DNA of 64,000 bases from Bradyrhizobium diazoefficiens. GTDB taxonomy: Bacteria; Pseudomonadota; Alphaproteobacteria; Rhizobiales; Xanthobacteraceae. A program made the position numbers and the translations under genes. The notes beneath the pieces are model-generated. The model was not told the origin of the DNA. It saw nothing but the letters and a program-made list of their open reading frames with translations, and searched no databases. The stretch spans positions 1 to 64,000 of the forward strand of contig NZ_JAFCJE010000008.1 in assembly GCF_018131185.1 (NCBI RefSeq). The letters are read 5' to 3'. This document shows positions 7,442 through 22,400 of the stretch, one piece after another; position 1 is the stretch's first letter, and every line of letters begins with the position of its first letter.

Positions 7442-10400
7442 ATGCTTCACTCCTTGTTTGCTCGCACGACGACCAAAGAAATCGAAGCGTGGCGGAAGAA
7501 TCATTTTCGGAGTTCGACGTCGCTAACGCGACAACGCGCGACCAGAACGCTGAGCAAGATGGCCGGCGGGCGGTTCTCGGGACTGCGCCTTGAGGCGCTT
7601 GAGCCGCGCTACTTGTTGTCAGCCGATCTGATGCCCTTCGCCGTTAACATGGACGGACCGGACAACAATCATCTGACCCTGCGCTACGACGCCGATTCCC
7701 AGACTTTCAACGTCCACGACACGCTGAGCGGCACGCTGCTCGATCAGCGCAGCCTCCAGCAGACTTCCGAAATTCGCGTGCACGGTACCGATGCGAACGA
7801 CACCCTTCGCATCGATCTGGGCACGGCTTCCATCTTCCCCGTTTCGATCCAGTTTGACGGCGGCCTAGGCCTCGACAAGCTTGAGATCATCGGCGGCCAG
7901 CTCGACAACTCGACCTTCAAGGCGAACGCTGACGGCAGCCAGAGCGTCAGCCTGACGCGCGGAGGCGAAGATAGCTCCGTCAACGTTTCCGGCGTGGAAA
8001 CGGTGCTGGACGCTTCTCAGGTCGCAAATCGCTTCCTCGTCAACGAGACAGGTCTTTCGCTGACACTGCGCCTCTCCGACGGCGCGGCCGCCGCAGACGG
8101 TCTCTCGCAACTCGATGCGACCGGCGGCGGAAGCGTGGCGTCATTCCTGTTCTCGGCGCCCACCGACAAGTTCGAAATTCTGACCGGTGCGGCCGGCGAC
8201 CGCATCCAGCTGGACGGAGCGGATGCCGCCTTGCTCGGTCGCGTGCGCATCACCGGCTCGACTGGCGAAGATACCTTGGCCGGCCCGAGCGCGAACACGG
8301 TCTGGAATCTGACCGGGCATAGTTCGGGCAATGTCGCCGGGGCGACTTTCACCGGCATCGAAAATCTGTCCGGCGCGGCGGACAATGAAGACACCTTCAT
8401 CGTCTCGGCGACCGGCGGCGTCGACGGCATGATCGACGGCGGCGCCGGCGGCTTCGACAGCATGGTGCTCGACGGCGGCGTGTTCGACTCCGTCACCTAT
8501 GTGGCGCATTCGGCGAACTCGGGCACGATCGCCCGCGACGGTCAGATCCTGACCTATGACGGCCTTGAGCCGATCACCGACAATTCGAACGTTACCAATC
8601 GAGTCATCGACCTCAGCGAAAATTCCGATCAAGCGACTGTTACCGACGACGGTGCAACGATAACGGTCGGAACTACCGCGGGTATCATCCCGACATTTGA
8701 ATCGGTTACTTTCGCGAAGCCGACCGAGAGCCTGACGATTCGCCTAGGCGACGACACGGAAGTCCCGTTTGTCTCCAGCGACACGCTCACCCTCACCGAT
8801 CTGGATCTCGGGGGCGCCGATCTTATCATTCTGGGGCAGGAGGGGACGGACGAGGTCATCTTCACCGGCACGGTCACGGTCGGCGACCTCACGGTCGACG
8901 CCGAGGAAATTACGGTCAGCGGTTTGATCACGGCCGGGACGGTCACGCTGACCGCCGTTGCCGAAGAGGACGGGGTGCTCGGCGTGCCCGACGGTTTCCT
9001 GGGCCTGCCCGACGACGTAACGGACTTCGACCTCGACGGCATCATCATCGCGCTCCCCACGGCGGTCATCGATCTCACGGGCAGCACCATCACGGCGACG
9101 GGGCTGGTGACTCTGTCGGCCTCGGCGACCGCAAACATCGAGGCAACGATCTTCAATCTGGGACCAGTCAGCGGGACGATCATGGTGATCGTGCCGGAGG
9201 CCCGGATCACCATTGACGGCACGACGCTGATCGCCGCGGGCCTGCAGGCGAGCAGCCATGTGACCGTGACGATCGCGGCGGAGGATGACGCCGACGCGAG
9301 CGAGAACGATACCTCGAGCGACGCCGCGATCGCGGTCACGGTGGTGGTCAGCGACTCCATCACCGAAGTGAAGGGTGCGAGCGAGCTCTCTGTGTCCGGC
9401 GATGTCTCACTGACAGCGGAAACTGACCTCAACATCGTCACCACGGCCGACGGTTCGCCCGGTTCGGCCGGCGCGAGCGTCGCGGTCACTGAGGTCAATG
9501 CGACAACGCAGGCTTATGTGGCGGGCGCGTCGCTGATTCAGGGGATTGCCACCGATATGCCCGACAGCATCGCTCTCGGCGCTACCTTGACCACCTCGGT
9601 CACCACCACCGCGATATCGACCGCCGGCGGCGCCAGCGATAGCGGCGGCGGCAGTGAATCGGAAAAGCGTCTCGCCGATCCGAACAAGGACGGCAATACG
9701 GCGGACAAGGCCACGACCAGCGGCGGCGACATCTCGTTTGCCGGTGCGGTTGCGGTGTCGGACTACAGGCCGACGACCGAGGCCTATATCGACAGCTCGA
9801 CGCTGAGCTCGTCCGGCGCGATCACGCTCACGGCAAGCTCAACAGACGAAGTCACGCTTAATGCAGACGGTTCGGCCACCGGCAGCGGCAGCACGGGCGT
9901 CGGCGTTGCGGTCGCGCTCGGCATAGTCGACGCCACGACGCGCGCCGCCATTGCCGGCACGTCCGATCTTACGGCCACCTCGGTCGATCTCAGCGCCAAC
10001 CTGTCTGCCGGCGACAGCTTTGTCGTCACGGCGACGGCGGGCGCGGGCGGCGCCGGGACCAATGTTGCCGGCGCTCTCGCCATCAGCATCATCAGCACCA
10101 ACGTCGAAGCCGTCATCGACGCCAATGCGAGCGTCGATCTCAACGGCGCCGACCTCAGCCTCACCGCGTCGTCGACAACGAACGCCGAAACGCATGCGGT
10201 GCCGCACTCCGATCCCGGTGAACCCGGCGATACCGGCATTGGCGGCTCCGTCGCGCTGGCTGTCATTGAAAACACGACGACAGCCGCGCTCGAGAACGGC
10301 GCCACGGTCACGGCAGCCGACGACATCACGCTGTCGGCGACCGGCAACCATGAATCCGACACCAAGGCGGAGGCTGGCGCCGAGGGCAGCGGCACGGGCT

Positions 10401-13400
10401 TCGGCGGCGCGATCGCGATCGATGTGATCGACAACGTGACGACGGCGTCGATCGGAACGGACGACGTCGAGCTCGACATCACCGGCAATCTTTCCGCGTC
10501 TGCCGCCCATCATGGGCTTAGCGCGGCGCTCGCCGACGGCACGGCGATCGGGTCGACCGCGATCGGTGCGGCGATCTCGCTCGCCTTCGTCGACAACCGC
10601 GCGTTTGCCACCATCGGCCGCAACACGCGCGCCGACGGCTCCATCAGCCTTTCGGCGCTCGGCGACGGATCGAGCAAGGCGCAATCCAAGGCGAGCGCCA
10701 AGGGCGCCGACAAGGGCGAGGAGTCGGCGGAGGGTAACACCAAGGCCGACGACCAGAAGCAGAAGCAGGTCGATTTCGCCAACAGCAAATCCGGCAAGGG
10801 TGATACCGCCAACCAGACCGCCAATTCGGGCAACGGCGGCAGCGGCGGCGATATCGGCGTCGCGGCGGCGCTGGCGCTCAACTTCTCGGACAGCGAGGCC
10901 GTTGCCAGCATCGGCAATTCGCTCAGCGTGACGGCAGGCGATGGCGACGGCACCGGCAGCCTCGCTCTGGTGTCTTCGAACAACATGGACGCGTCCGCCA
11001 TCGCCGATAGCTCGGCGGCGCTCGCGGCCGAAGCGACCGGGACATCGGTCGGCATCGCGGTGGCGATCAACGCCGCCGAACTGACCAATCGGGCGATCAT
11101 CGGCACAGGCGCGACCGTCAACGCCGACGACGGCATTACGCTGTCGGCGACGATGAAGGCTGTCGGGCTCGACCAGACGAGCGTCTTCGAGGCGCAAGCG
11201 ACCTCCGGCGCGAGCGGTGGCGACACCGGTGTCGCCGGCTCCTTCGCGCTCAGCGTCGTGGACAACGATACCCAGGCGCTGCTCAACGGCAACGTGACGG
11301 CAAACGGCAGCGACGTCGCCTTGACCGCGGCGTCGACCACGACCGACACGGTCGAGGCGAAGGCCGCTCAGACGAACGGCAGCGCCACGGGTGTCGGCGC
11401 TGCGATTGCGATCAGCATCGCGAACCATTTGACCGAAGCTGTGGCGAACGGCGCCATCACTGGCGCCAACGACTTCAGCGCCACGACGACCGGCAGTTAC
11501 AGCGCCACTACCACGGGCGAGGCCGGCGGCGCCGCCGGGGACGGAACCGGCGTCGGTGGCGGGCTCGTCATCGACGTGCATGATCGTGTGACGCGTGCGC
11601 GGATCGGCACCGGCGCGGCGATGACCCTGACCGGCGATGTGGCGCTCACGGCGACTCATGTCGGCTCAAGCCATGCGAAGATGGACAGCGACGCCTCCGG
11701 CAACACGGCGGTCGGCGCCGCGCTCGCATTGTCCTTCGTCGACGACACGGCCGAAGCCGATCTCGATCGCGATCTGACCGCTGCAACGCTCGGCATGTCG
11801 GCGAGCGGCACCGGCGCCTCCAAAGCCGAGGCGATCGCCTCAGCGGAGGGCACGAGCAAGTCGAAGGAGGGTACGAAGGGCAACACCACGGCCGACGATC
11901 AGGTCGGCAAGGGTGTGACCTCGGCCAGCACGAAGTCCGGCCAGGCGCAAAATCCGAACGCCGGCGGCAAGAATACCTCGGCGAGCGGGTCGAGCGGCTC
12001 GGTCGCGGTCGGCGCGGCGGTCGCTCTCAACGTCTCGACGCTGAACGTCACGGCCGTTCTTCAGAACCGGACCGTAATCGCCGACGTCACCCTCGATTCC
12101 CGCGCGGATATGGATGCGCAGGCCATTGCCGACGGTTCGGCCTCCTCGGGTGAGGAGAGCGGCACTCCGAGCGGCGATCGCGTCGGCATTGGCGTCGCGA
12201 TCAACGTCGCGACGATGAAGAACCGCGCCGAGATGATCGGCGGTGCGGTGACAGGCGGCTTCTCGGCCGAGGCGCTGATGGCGACCTCGGGCGACGGCAA
12301 CCATGTGATCGGCGCGACGGCCACGTCCGGCGCCTCCGGCGGCGACATGAGCGTCGCGGGCTCCTTCGCGCTCTCGATCGCGGAGACCGACACGCGCGCC
12401 GCAATCGGCGGCACCGTGATCGCGGGGGGCGACGACGTCGTTCTCGCGGCGGCCTCGACGCAGACGACCAATGCGGAGGCCGAGGCCGGCGCGAAGGCGG
12501 GCAAGACCGGTGTCGGCGCCGCCATCGCCATCGACGTCTCGAACATGCAGGTCGAGGCGGAGATCGTCGACTCGATTTCGGTGACCGGAGCGGACGACGT
12601 CACTCTGTCGGCGACGGGCAGCGGCGAAAATACGGTCGCGGGCACCGGTGGTGCCGAAAGCAAGACCGCCGGCTCCACCACGGTGGGTGGCGCGATCGTC
12701 ATTTCGGTTATCGACCAGACGACGTCGGCCCGGATTGGCACGGGCGGACTGCTGACTGCGACCGGGGCAATGTCGGTCTCGGCTAATCATCATGGTGCGA
12801 CCACGACGACGGCCACCAGCAGCGCCGTCGGCAGCACGGCCATCGGTGCCTCGATCGCGCTCGGCCTCGTCGACGACATGGCGAGCGCCGAGATCGCCCG
12901 TAGTGTGTCTGCCGACAGCGTGACGCTGAGCGCGCTCGGCGATGGCGCGTCCGCGACCGAGGCGGCCGCTTCGGCGAAGGGAGTGAAGAAGACCGGCGGC
13001 GCGACCGCCAACCAGCAGAAGGACGCCGCCACCACCCAGGGCAATACCAAGGCCGCGGGCACCGGCACGGCTCCCAAGGGCACGAGCTCGACGGCGAGTC
13101 AGAACGGCAGCGACATCAGCGTCGCGGCGGCGCTTGCCGTGAACGTCTCGTCCTCGATCGCCGAGGCGACGATCTCGGGCGCGTCGGTGACGGCGACCTC
13201 GGGCAACGTGTCGCTCACGACCAAGAACAACATCGACGCCTCGGCGCTCGGCAAGGGCGAAGCGGCGACGTCGGCGCAGAGCGACGCCGTCGGCATCGGT
13301 GTCGCGATCAACGTCGCAACCATGGAAAACTCCGCGAGCGTCGCGGTGGGCACGGATGTGACCGCCCAGGGCCTCGTTCTGTCGTCGACGATGCGCACCG

Positions 13401-16400
13401 TCGGCAGCGACTCCACGCACGATTACCTCGCCAAGGCCTCCTCGGCCGCGAGCGGCGGCGATACCGGCATCGCCGGATCCTTCGCGCTGGACTTCATCAA
13501 TTCGAACACCAATCCGCTTGCGGGCGGAACCGGCAGCACGCTGACGCTGTCGGACGGCCCGATCGACATCGACGCGCAAAGCAATTCCCGCCACTACGTG
13601 CTGGCGTCGTCCAAGGGCCTGTCGAAAGGTTCGGGTTCGACCGGCGTTGGCGCTTCGATCGCGCTCTCGATCGTGTTCGACACGACCGACGCGGGCATCC
13701 GCGACAACACCGTGATGAACGGCACGGCCAATGGCGTCTCGGTCGATGTCACGTCGAGCCTGCTTTCGGCCGAACCCGGCACGGAGGAAATCACCGAGGC
13801 GCTGGGCGGTGCTGCGGGCGCGGGTACGGCGGTCGGCGGCGCGATTGCCGTCACCTATATCGAGAACACCACGAACGCGCGGATCGGCGTCGGCACCGGC
13901 AACTTCACCATGACCGGTGGTGCGCTCTCCGTCACCGCCGACCACACGGCCGACATCATCTCCAGGGCGGATGCCGAGGTCGCCGGTGCTAGCACCGGTG
14001 TCGGTGCGTCGGTTGCCGTGAATATCGGGCTCGACGAAAGCGAGGCCTATGTCGGTCGCTCGATGACGACGGGCCTGAACGAGATCACGGGCGCCACGGT
14101 CACGACGGATTCGATCCTGCGCTCCATTGCGACCACCAAGGCCAGCGCCAAGGGCGCCGACAAGACGAAGACCTCCGACCAGCAGACGTCCGACGCCGGC
14201 AGCTTCGCCAACCAGCAATCCGGTGGCCAGGCGACGAACACGCCGAGCCAGACCGGCGACGGCATGTTCAACAGCGCCAACAGCAGCTCGACCACCAACT
14301 CCGGTTCGGGCCTGAAGACGGGCGCCGGCGGCACCAGCGGCAACGCCAGCGGCGGTACGACGGTGGCCGCAACGGTAGCGGTCAACTATCTCGAAGGCGG
14401 CGCGACTGCCGAGATCGACGACAACGCCAATGTGAACGCATCGGGCGTGGTGAAGGTCGAGACGACTTCGCAGATGACCGCGAAGGCGCTGGCGCTTGCG
14501 ACCGCGACCGACATCCAGAACTCCAACAGCGATGGCGTCGCGGCTGCCGTCGGCCTGAACATCGTTCAGTTCGACGGTCTGGCGCGGATCGGCGACGCGA
14601 CGGTTTCCGGCAGCTCCGTTTCAGTCAAGGCCGTCCAGCCGGCTGGCGAGACGAACGTGTTCCAGGTGCGCGCGCTTTCGGGCGCCGCGGCGGGCGCCAA
14701 TGCGATCGCGGGCTCCATCGCCATCAACTACGTGGACATTTCCAACAAGGCGCAGATCGGCGCTAACGCGACGGTGACCGCCGGTAACGGCAACGTCACG
14801 GTGGAGGCCGCAAATCTCGTCGAGGTCCAGAACCTCTCAGGTGGCGCCGCGCTGTCAACGTCGAGCGGGACCGGCGCGGGCATCGCGGTTTCGATCAACA
14901 TCATCAACACCATGGAGACCAAGGCCGAAGTCGGCTCCGGTGCCGACGTCACGGCCAATGGTGGTTCGGTGACGGTCAAGGCGACCGGCAGCTTCACGCC
15001 GCTGTCGGACACGCTGGGCTTGAACACTGGTCTTGGCGCGATCGACGATCAGGAAATTGCGCTCACGAACTTCGCGGCCGGTGCTGCTGCGTCGGGCGGC
15101 GGCAAAGCGATCGGCGGCTCCGCTGCGATCAACGTCATAACTATCAACACCGAAGCGACCATCTTCGCGGACGCCGATGTCGAGGGCGACTCTGGCGTTA
15201 TCGTCAGTGCTGACGACACCATGACTCTGTTCACCGGCGCCGGCTCGATCGGCCTTTCGGCGGGCGGAGCGGGCGTCGGCATCGGCATCAATGTCGACGT
15301 CGTCACGCGGACCACCCGCGCCAAGGTCGAGGCCGGTGCCAGCCTGACCTCGGACAATGGCGATGTGTCGGTGACGGCTCACGCGGTCGACAAGATGACG
15401 TCGGTCGCAGCGACCTTCGGTGCCGCGTCGTCCGACGTGGCGGTGGCGGCCTCGATTGCCGTCGCGGTTCTGCTCACGACGACGGAAGCCGATGTCCAGA
15501 GCGACAGCGGTCTCGACGTCACCGAACTGACGGCCGGCGGCAATATCAACGTCACGGCCTCCAGCACGCTCGACCTGACGTTCGTTGCGGGCGGTGTGGC
15601 CGCCTCGGGTAGCTCGTCTTCGATCGGCATCGCGGCCAACGTGCTCGTTCACGATGACTCCGTTCAGGCGCTCATCGGCGACTACGCCGAGATCGAGACC
15701 CATGGCCCGATCGGCCTGACGGTCGATGCCTTTAGCTCTGAAGAGATCCTCGACATCGTCGTCGCCGCCGGTGTCTCCGGCAGCGGTCCCGTCTCCATTG
15801 GCGGCTCGGTCCTCGTGTCGGTCATGACCGAAGACACCCGCGCCGTGATCGGCAACCATGTCCAGGTCGACGCATGGAACGCCGCCGCCGGAATCAATCC
15901 GGGCGTGATTGTCGATGCGGATAGCGAGACCACGATTCTGTCCGTTGCCGGCGGCCTGGCGGTTTCGGCCGGCGGATCGGGCATCGGCGCCGGCATCAGC
16001 GTCCATCACATCGGCAAGACGACCGTGGCGCTGATCGGCAACAACGTCAATATTGGCGGCAACCCGGCGGTGGCGGGCTCCTTTGCCGAAGGCAACATCG
16101 AGGTCGATGCGCGCTCGGTCGAGACGGTCAAGACGTTCGGCGTTGCCGGCGGCGTCGGCAGCTCCGTCGGCGTCGGCATCGGTGCCGAGGTCCTGTTGCT
16201 GTCTCCGACGACACGCGCCCAGATCGGCGACAACGCGATCGCCAAGACACGCGGCAGCGTCAAGGTCCAGGCTTCCGACGAATCCGAAATCGATATCATC
16301 GTCGTCGGAGCCGCGGTTGGCGGCACCGGTGGTGCCGGTGCCGGTGCGGCCGTCGCCGTGATCAACAAGACCATCGACGCTGATATCGGCGCGAATGGCG

Positions 16401-19400
16401 ATGTGGTCGGCCTCGGCTTCCTCACCACCCAGGCCAAGACGGGCCAGTACGCGATCGGCTCGACGGGCTCGAACACCGGCGTGAACACCGGCTCGTTCGA
16501 ATTCACGAACGCCGACTCGAAGAACAATCTCAACGAGGATTCCTTCGAAGTCGGTCTCCTCGATACGAGCGACGAGCAGGTCCCGACCGATCTCGTCGCC
16601 GAGGGCGATCCGACCCAGGAAGACGGCAATACCGGAAAGGCTCAGGAGACCAATCAGCAGGACGAGATCTCCAATCCCAACCTGACGAGCCAACGCACTG
16701 CGACGTTGAACGACACCGCGACCAGCGGCGTCGTCGTTTCGGCATCGGGCAAGGATGATTTCGAATCCTATGCGATCGGCTTCGGGGCCGGCGGCACCTT
16801 CGGCGTCGGCATCGGCGCGGCGGTAAGCGTCGTCACCACGAACACCACGGCCGATATCGGGGCGAACACCGATATCAACAAGTCCACCGAGGCGGCCGCG
16901 GCCGGGCAGTCGGTCTACGTCATCGCGGCCACCGACTTCCATCATGTCGGCATCGGCGCCGGTGGGGCGATCGGCGGGACGGCCGGCATCGCACCGGGCG
17001 TCGACGTCTCCGTTGTCAATCAGACGACGACGGCGGCAATCGGCGCGGGTGCCGATGTCCGCGCGGCGAACGACGTCGCGGTCAATGCCATCGCGCGCGA
17101 AGACTTCTTCGTGGTGGGCTTTGGCGTGGCCGGCAGCGGGCTGGCTTCCGTCGGCGGCGGCGTGTCCGTCGTGTCGGTCACCAACATCACCTCGGCGACG
17201 ATCGGCGCGGGCGCGATCATCAAGGCCGGCGGCGACGTGTCGGTGATCGCCGAGGACTTCACCGACTTCACCCAGTTGAACCTCGGCGTCGGCGTCTCCG
17301 CCGGTGCTGGCGTCGGCGCCGGTGTCGGCGTTCTCGTCGTGACGAAGGACACGACGGCGCTGGTCGATGACGGTGCGCAGATTGACGCGCAGGCGCTCGG
17401 AAGCGGCGGCGTGGGCGACATCCTCACGGGCGACTGGGCGGACGGCGGCGAATTCGGGCTCGGTACGGCCCGCGGCGTGGTCGTGCAGGCGAGCTCATCC
17501 GAAGACATCCTGAACCTGGCCGTTTCCGCGGGCGGCGGCATTGCGGGTATCGCAGGCAGCGTGACGGTGACAGTCATCGACAGCGACACCATCGCGACAA
17601 TCGACGCCGACGCCCAGATCAACATGGACACGGCGAATTTCGACCAGGGCGACACGGTCGGCAGCGAGCAGGGCGTCTGGGTCACCGCCTCGAACGATTA
17701 CAAGCTCATCAACGCGGCCATCAGTCTCGCCGGCGGTGTGGTCGGCGTCGGCGCCTCCATCAGCTTCGGCAGCGTGCGCAACAATGTGGCGGCGCTGATC
17801 GGTGCGGGTGCGGACGTGCGTGCGAAGAGCCGCGTCGAAGTGACGGCGCTCGGCGAGAAGGACGTGCGCGGCTACGTGGCCTCGGGTGCCGGCGGTCTCG
17901 TCGGCGTGGCGGCTGCGGTCAACGTCTTTGCGATCAACGACGACTTCGAAGGCGGTTACGTCGACGAAGACGGCAATTCCGGTGACGCGACGCAGCTGAA
18001 GAAAGGCGGCGGCGGCTCCACCGACATGAAGAGCTATGCCAACGACGAAGGCGGCGAGGGCACCACGAGCGTCAACAACGCCTTCGGCGAGATGCAGGAC
18101 GGTGGCTCGGGCGCGGCCGATGGCAGCGCCGACAAGCGCATTTCGGGCATCATGTCGACGACGTCGATCGGCGGCGTCGATGTTCTCACCGGGCTCAATA
18201 CCCCGCCGGTCGAGAAGGGTGTCACCGCCGTCGTGCAGGGGGGCTCGGGCGCCAACAAGACGAGCATCAAGACCGGCGACGTCGAGGTGAAGGCCGAAGA
18301 GCGCATCTCCTTCGACTTCATCACGGGCGCCGCGGCCGGCGGCTTTGTCGGCGCCGGCGCCGGCGTCACGGTGATCAACGTCCGCAGCCGTGTCCTGGCA
18401 GCGCTCGGCGGCGACGTCGATGCGAGCGGCCTCGTGAACGTGACGGCCGCTAGCGATCGTGGCGGCGATGGCGTCTCGGTGGGTGTCGCGGCTGGTGCCA
18501 TTGCGCTGGGTGCGACGGTCACGATCATCAACGACGAAGGCACGCAGCTTGCCGAAATCAGCGACAACGCCTCGATCGACGGCGCCAGCGCTGTGACGGT
18601 GACGGCCGAGAACGACCAGGATTACACGAGCAACGTGTACTCGGTCACGATCGGCGCCGCCGGTATCGGCGTCAATTTTGCCCGCATCGACTTGGCCGAT
18701 GACAACAACGCGACGGCCGAAACCGCCGCGCGCATCGGCGACAACGTCCAGATCGGCCAGACGGATGAGATCGGCAGCCTGACGGTGCAGGCGAATTCCG
18801 ATGTCTACGTGGAATCCAATGTGTTCGGCGTGGGCGCAGGCCTGGTCGGCGCAAGCATCAATTTCAGCTTCGTCGAGTCAGACCAGAACGTTCTGGCTCT
18901 GATCGACGACTCGGCCGACATCGACGCGTCGGGCGCGGTCAACGTCATGTCGCTGCTCGACGTCGAGGCGCACGCCGAGGTGTTGTCGATCAGCCTCGGA
19001 GCGATCGGCATTGGCGCCAGCATCTCGAAGGCAGAGGTGGACGGCAGCTCGAAGGCAATCTCGAACGGCGAGATCGATGGCAGCGGCTCGGTGCTGATCC
19101 AGGCGAAGGCGATCGTTGTCACCGACGCCTATGCCGAAGCTTCGGGCGGCGGCCTCTTTACGGGCAACGGCCATGACGCCACGGCGACCTCGTCGCCGAC
19201 GATCGAGGCGCGGCTGAACGGCTCGACGACCTCCAGCGGCAATGTCGAGGTCAAGGCGATCTCCGAAGGCAAGGCCGATGCCGAAACCGACAGCAAGGCG
19301 GGCGGCTTCGCCGGCGTCGGCGCTGGTTTCGCGCGCGCCACGGTCAGTCCGATCGTCACGGCCATCATCGATGCCGGGACCATCACCGCGGGCAACGTGC

Positions 19401-22400
19401 TGGTTCGTGCGACCCACAATTTCGGTCTGCCGGCGACGACATGGCGCGCCAATGCCAAGACCGAGGCGGCAGGAGTCTCGGCTGTCGGCCTCCAGATCAA
19501 CCGCACCGAAGCCAAGGCCAACGCCCAGGTGAGGGCGCAGATTGCCGGCGGCGTCAACATCGACACGGTCGATGCGCTCGGCGCGGGCTTCGTGAAGATC
19601 GAGGCGCTCGGCGTCAACAACGCCATCGCGTTCACCGACGGACTGAACGTCGGCATTCTCGCCGCCATCGGCGCGACGCAGGCGGATGCGCAGGCTCACG
19701 GCACGGCGATCGCGGAAATTCTCGACCAGGGCAGCATCTCGGGCACACCGGATTACACGATCGGCGCGCTGGAAGTGACGGCGACGGGCCAGGATACGGC
19801 CTCCGCCCGGGTGAATGCCGCCGGTGGCGGTCTGCTTGCAGTCGGCGTGAACGAGGCGGATGCCTCGGTGATCGGCGAAACGCGCGCCGAGATCGGCAAG
19901 AATTTGGGTATTCTGGCCGCGGGCGCGGTCTCCGTCGTCGCGACGGCGCGGCCCGAGGTCGATGCGAATGTGAAGGGCGTCAGCGGCGGCGGCATTTCGG
20001 TCGGCATGTCGAATGCCGAAGGCACGATCGAGCCGACGGTCACCGCAATGATCGACACCGGGACTTCGCTTGCGGCCGACGGCGACGTCACGGTCAAGGC
20101 CGTTGCGACGCCGCAGACGGGCACCGTTCCCACCTATGTGATCGAGTCCGTCGACACTAACTCGCACACGCTGCACGTCGTGGGCCACGGCCTCACGACG
20201 GGCGATGTCGTCGAAGTCGGCGACAATCCGAACGTGGACGAGCGCGATTACAATGTGATCGTCATCGGCCAGAACAACGACACGATCGCGTTCGGCAACT
20301 TCCTCAGCGGTTCGTCGAACGAGATCATCGACAACCGCGACGAGATCAGGTTCCAGGGCGCACACAACTACCAGACTGGCGACAAGGTCGTTCTGACCAA
20401 GGTGACGGGTGACGACGGCAGCGTGCCGGGCGACATCGAGCATGCCGCCGGCAACACCTTCTGGGTGGTCGTCATCGATGCGAAGACCATCAAGCTTGTG
20501 GACGACGTCGCCAAGACCGCGCCGGGCTGGTTCACGTCCAACGCCCAGACCTTCCTGCCGTCCAACGTCCTCAACAACTGGATCAACCTCGGAGCCGACA
20601 ACCCCTTCAACGTCGGCGACGCGGTGACCTACCAGGCGCCGGGCGGCGGCCAGAACTTCGGCGTCGGCACGGTCGACGTGTCGAAGGCGACGATCGACAG
20701 CGCTCTCGGCAACGGGTCGACCAACCTGGCGCTGGCGAGCAACTCCACCAACAACAACCGCATCTACTTCGTCGACCTCGTCGAGGACAGCCCGACCGAA
20801 GGCCAGTACATCAATTCCGGCTTCAACGTCGGCGACGCCGTCGTCTACACCTCGACCAACGCCGCCGGCACGGCTGTCGGCAACGATCTGGGCGGGCTGG
20901 TGCAAGGCAGGGTGTACTACGTTGCCGAAAAGGGTTCGGCCGCGGATGGGTATTACATCAAGCTGAAGAGCGCCGCGGGCGTTAACGAAGACGTCTATTA
21001 CGAGCGCGAAGGCGCCAATACCTACAAGGTCGTGTTGACGGACGGCTCTACCTGGTCGTCGCTGGGTTACGACGAGGACGAGACCTTCACGATCGCGAAC
21101 TCGAACGGCAACGACGGCACCTACACGATCGACTCCATCAATGGCGCCGCGCTGACGATCACCGGCACGTTGAACCGCGTCACGCGGATCGATCAGCAGA
21201 TGACCGTTGGTCAGGTCGATGTCGATGCCGGCGCTGGAGTCGACAATCGCATCACCCTGACGCTCAGCAACGGAAACTGGGGTTCGGGCTTCACGAATGG
21301 CGCTTCGATTACCCTGAGCGGGTTCGATGGCACCCTCAATGGCGCACGTACGATCCTCAGCGTCAGTGGCAACACGATCACGCTGTCGCTCGGCGCGGCT
21401 GGTGTGACTCAAAACAGCTTCGTCAATGCGCAGGTGCAGCTCGCGAGCCCCGAGAACGATAACTTCGATGCGAGCTTTATCGACCTGCAGCCGGACAAGG
21501 ACACGGACGGCATTATCCCGGCCGATCCCGATGGCGACGGCAACCTTGCTACGGACGACAAGGCCGACCCGAGCATCCATCAGCTCACCTTGGTCCAGAA
21601 CGCGCCGATCGGCGGGCTCAAGAGCGGCCAGGTCTATTACGTCGTCCAGAAGAGCGGTGACGGCCAGCAGGTGCGCCTCTCCGAGACGTCTGGCGGTTCC
21701 GTGCTTGCGCTCACGCCTGCGTCGACCAACGGCAATAACCACTATCTCGGCAAGTTCGGCATCGAGCTGAACGCGACCACGAACGCGGACACTTACGAGC
21801 TCAGGATCGATCTGACGTCGGGCGGTTTCGTCGGCCAGAAGCTGACGGGTCCGGACGACGTCTCGCTTGCCACGATCGCGCCGCCCTCCGGCGACGGAAC
21901 GTCCGGCGTGACGGCGCGCGGATCGGGCGGCTCGGTGCTGGCCGACATCCGTATCAACAAGGCTGAGCTCAACATCCAGCCGGTGCTCGAGGCCAATGTC
22001 TCGGCGGCGCTCGTCTCCTCCGGAGGCAATATCACGATCGAGGCCGACGGCCAGATGGAAGGCACGGCGCTGGGCCGCAACGGCAGCGGCGGCATCGTCG
22101 GTGTCGGTCGCGCCGACGCCACGATCAACCAGTCGGCGAACCGCATGACGGTCGACGTGAAGGTCGGCTCGGGCACGCAGATCGTCGCCGACGGCAACCT
22201 CACCATGCACGCGGAAGGCACCGGCAATTTCGATGCCGACAGCGAGACCACGACGGGCGGCCTGGTCGGCTTGGCCAACGCCAAGGCGCTTGTCGCCGCC
22301 GACTGGAAGTCGCGGATCGAGGTTGGCGCGAATGCCGTGGTGCTCGCCGCCGGGTTGATTGACGCCCGCGTCAATGGCGCAATGACCGGCCGCGCCAGGG

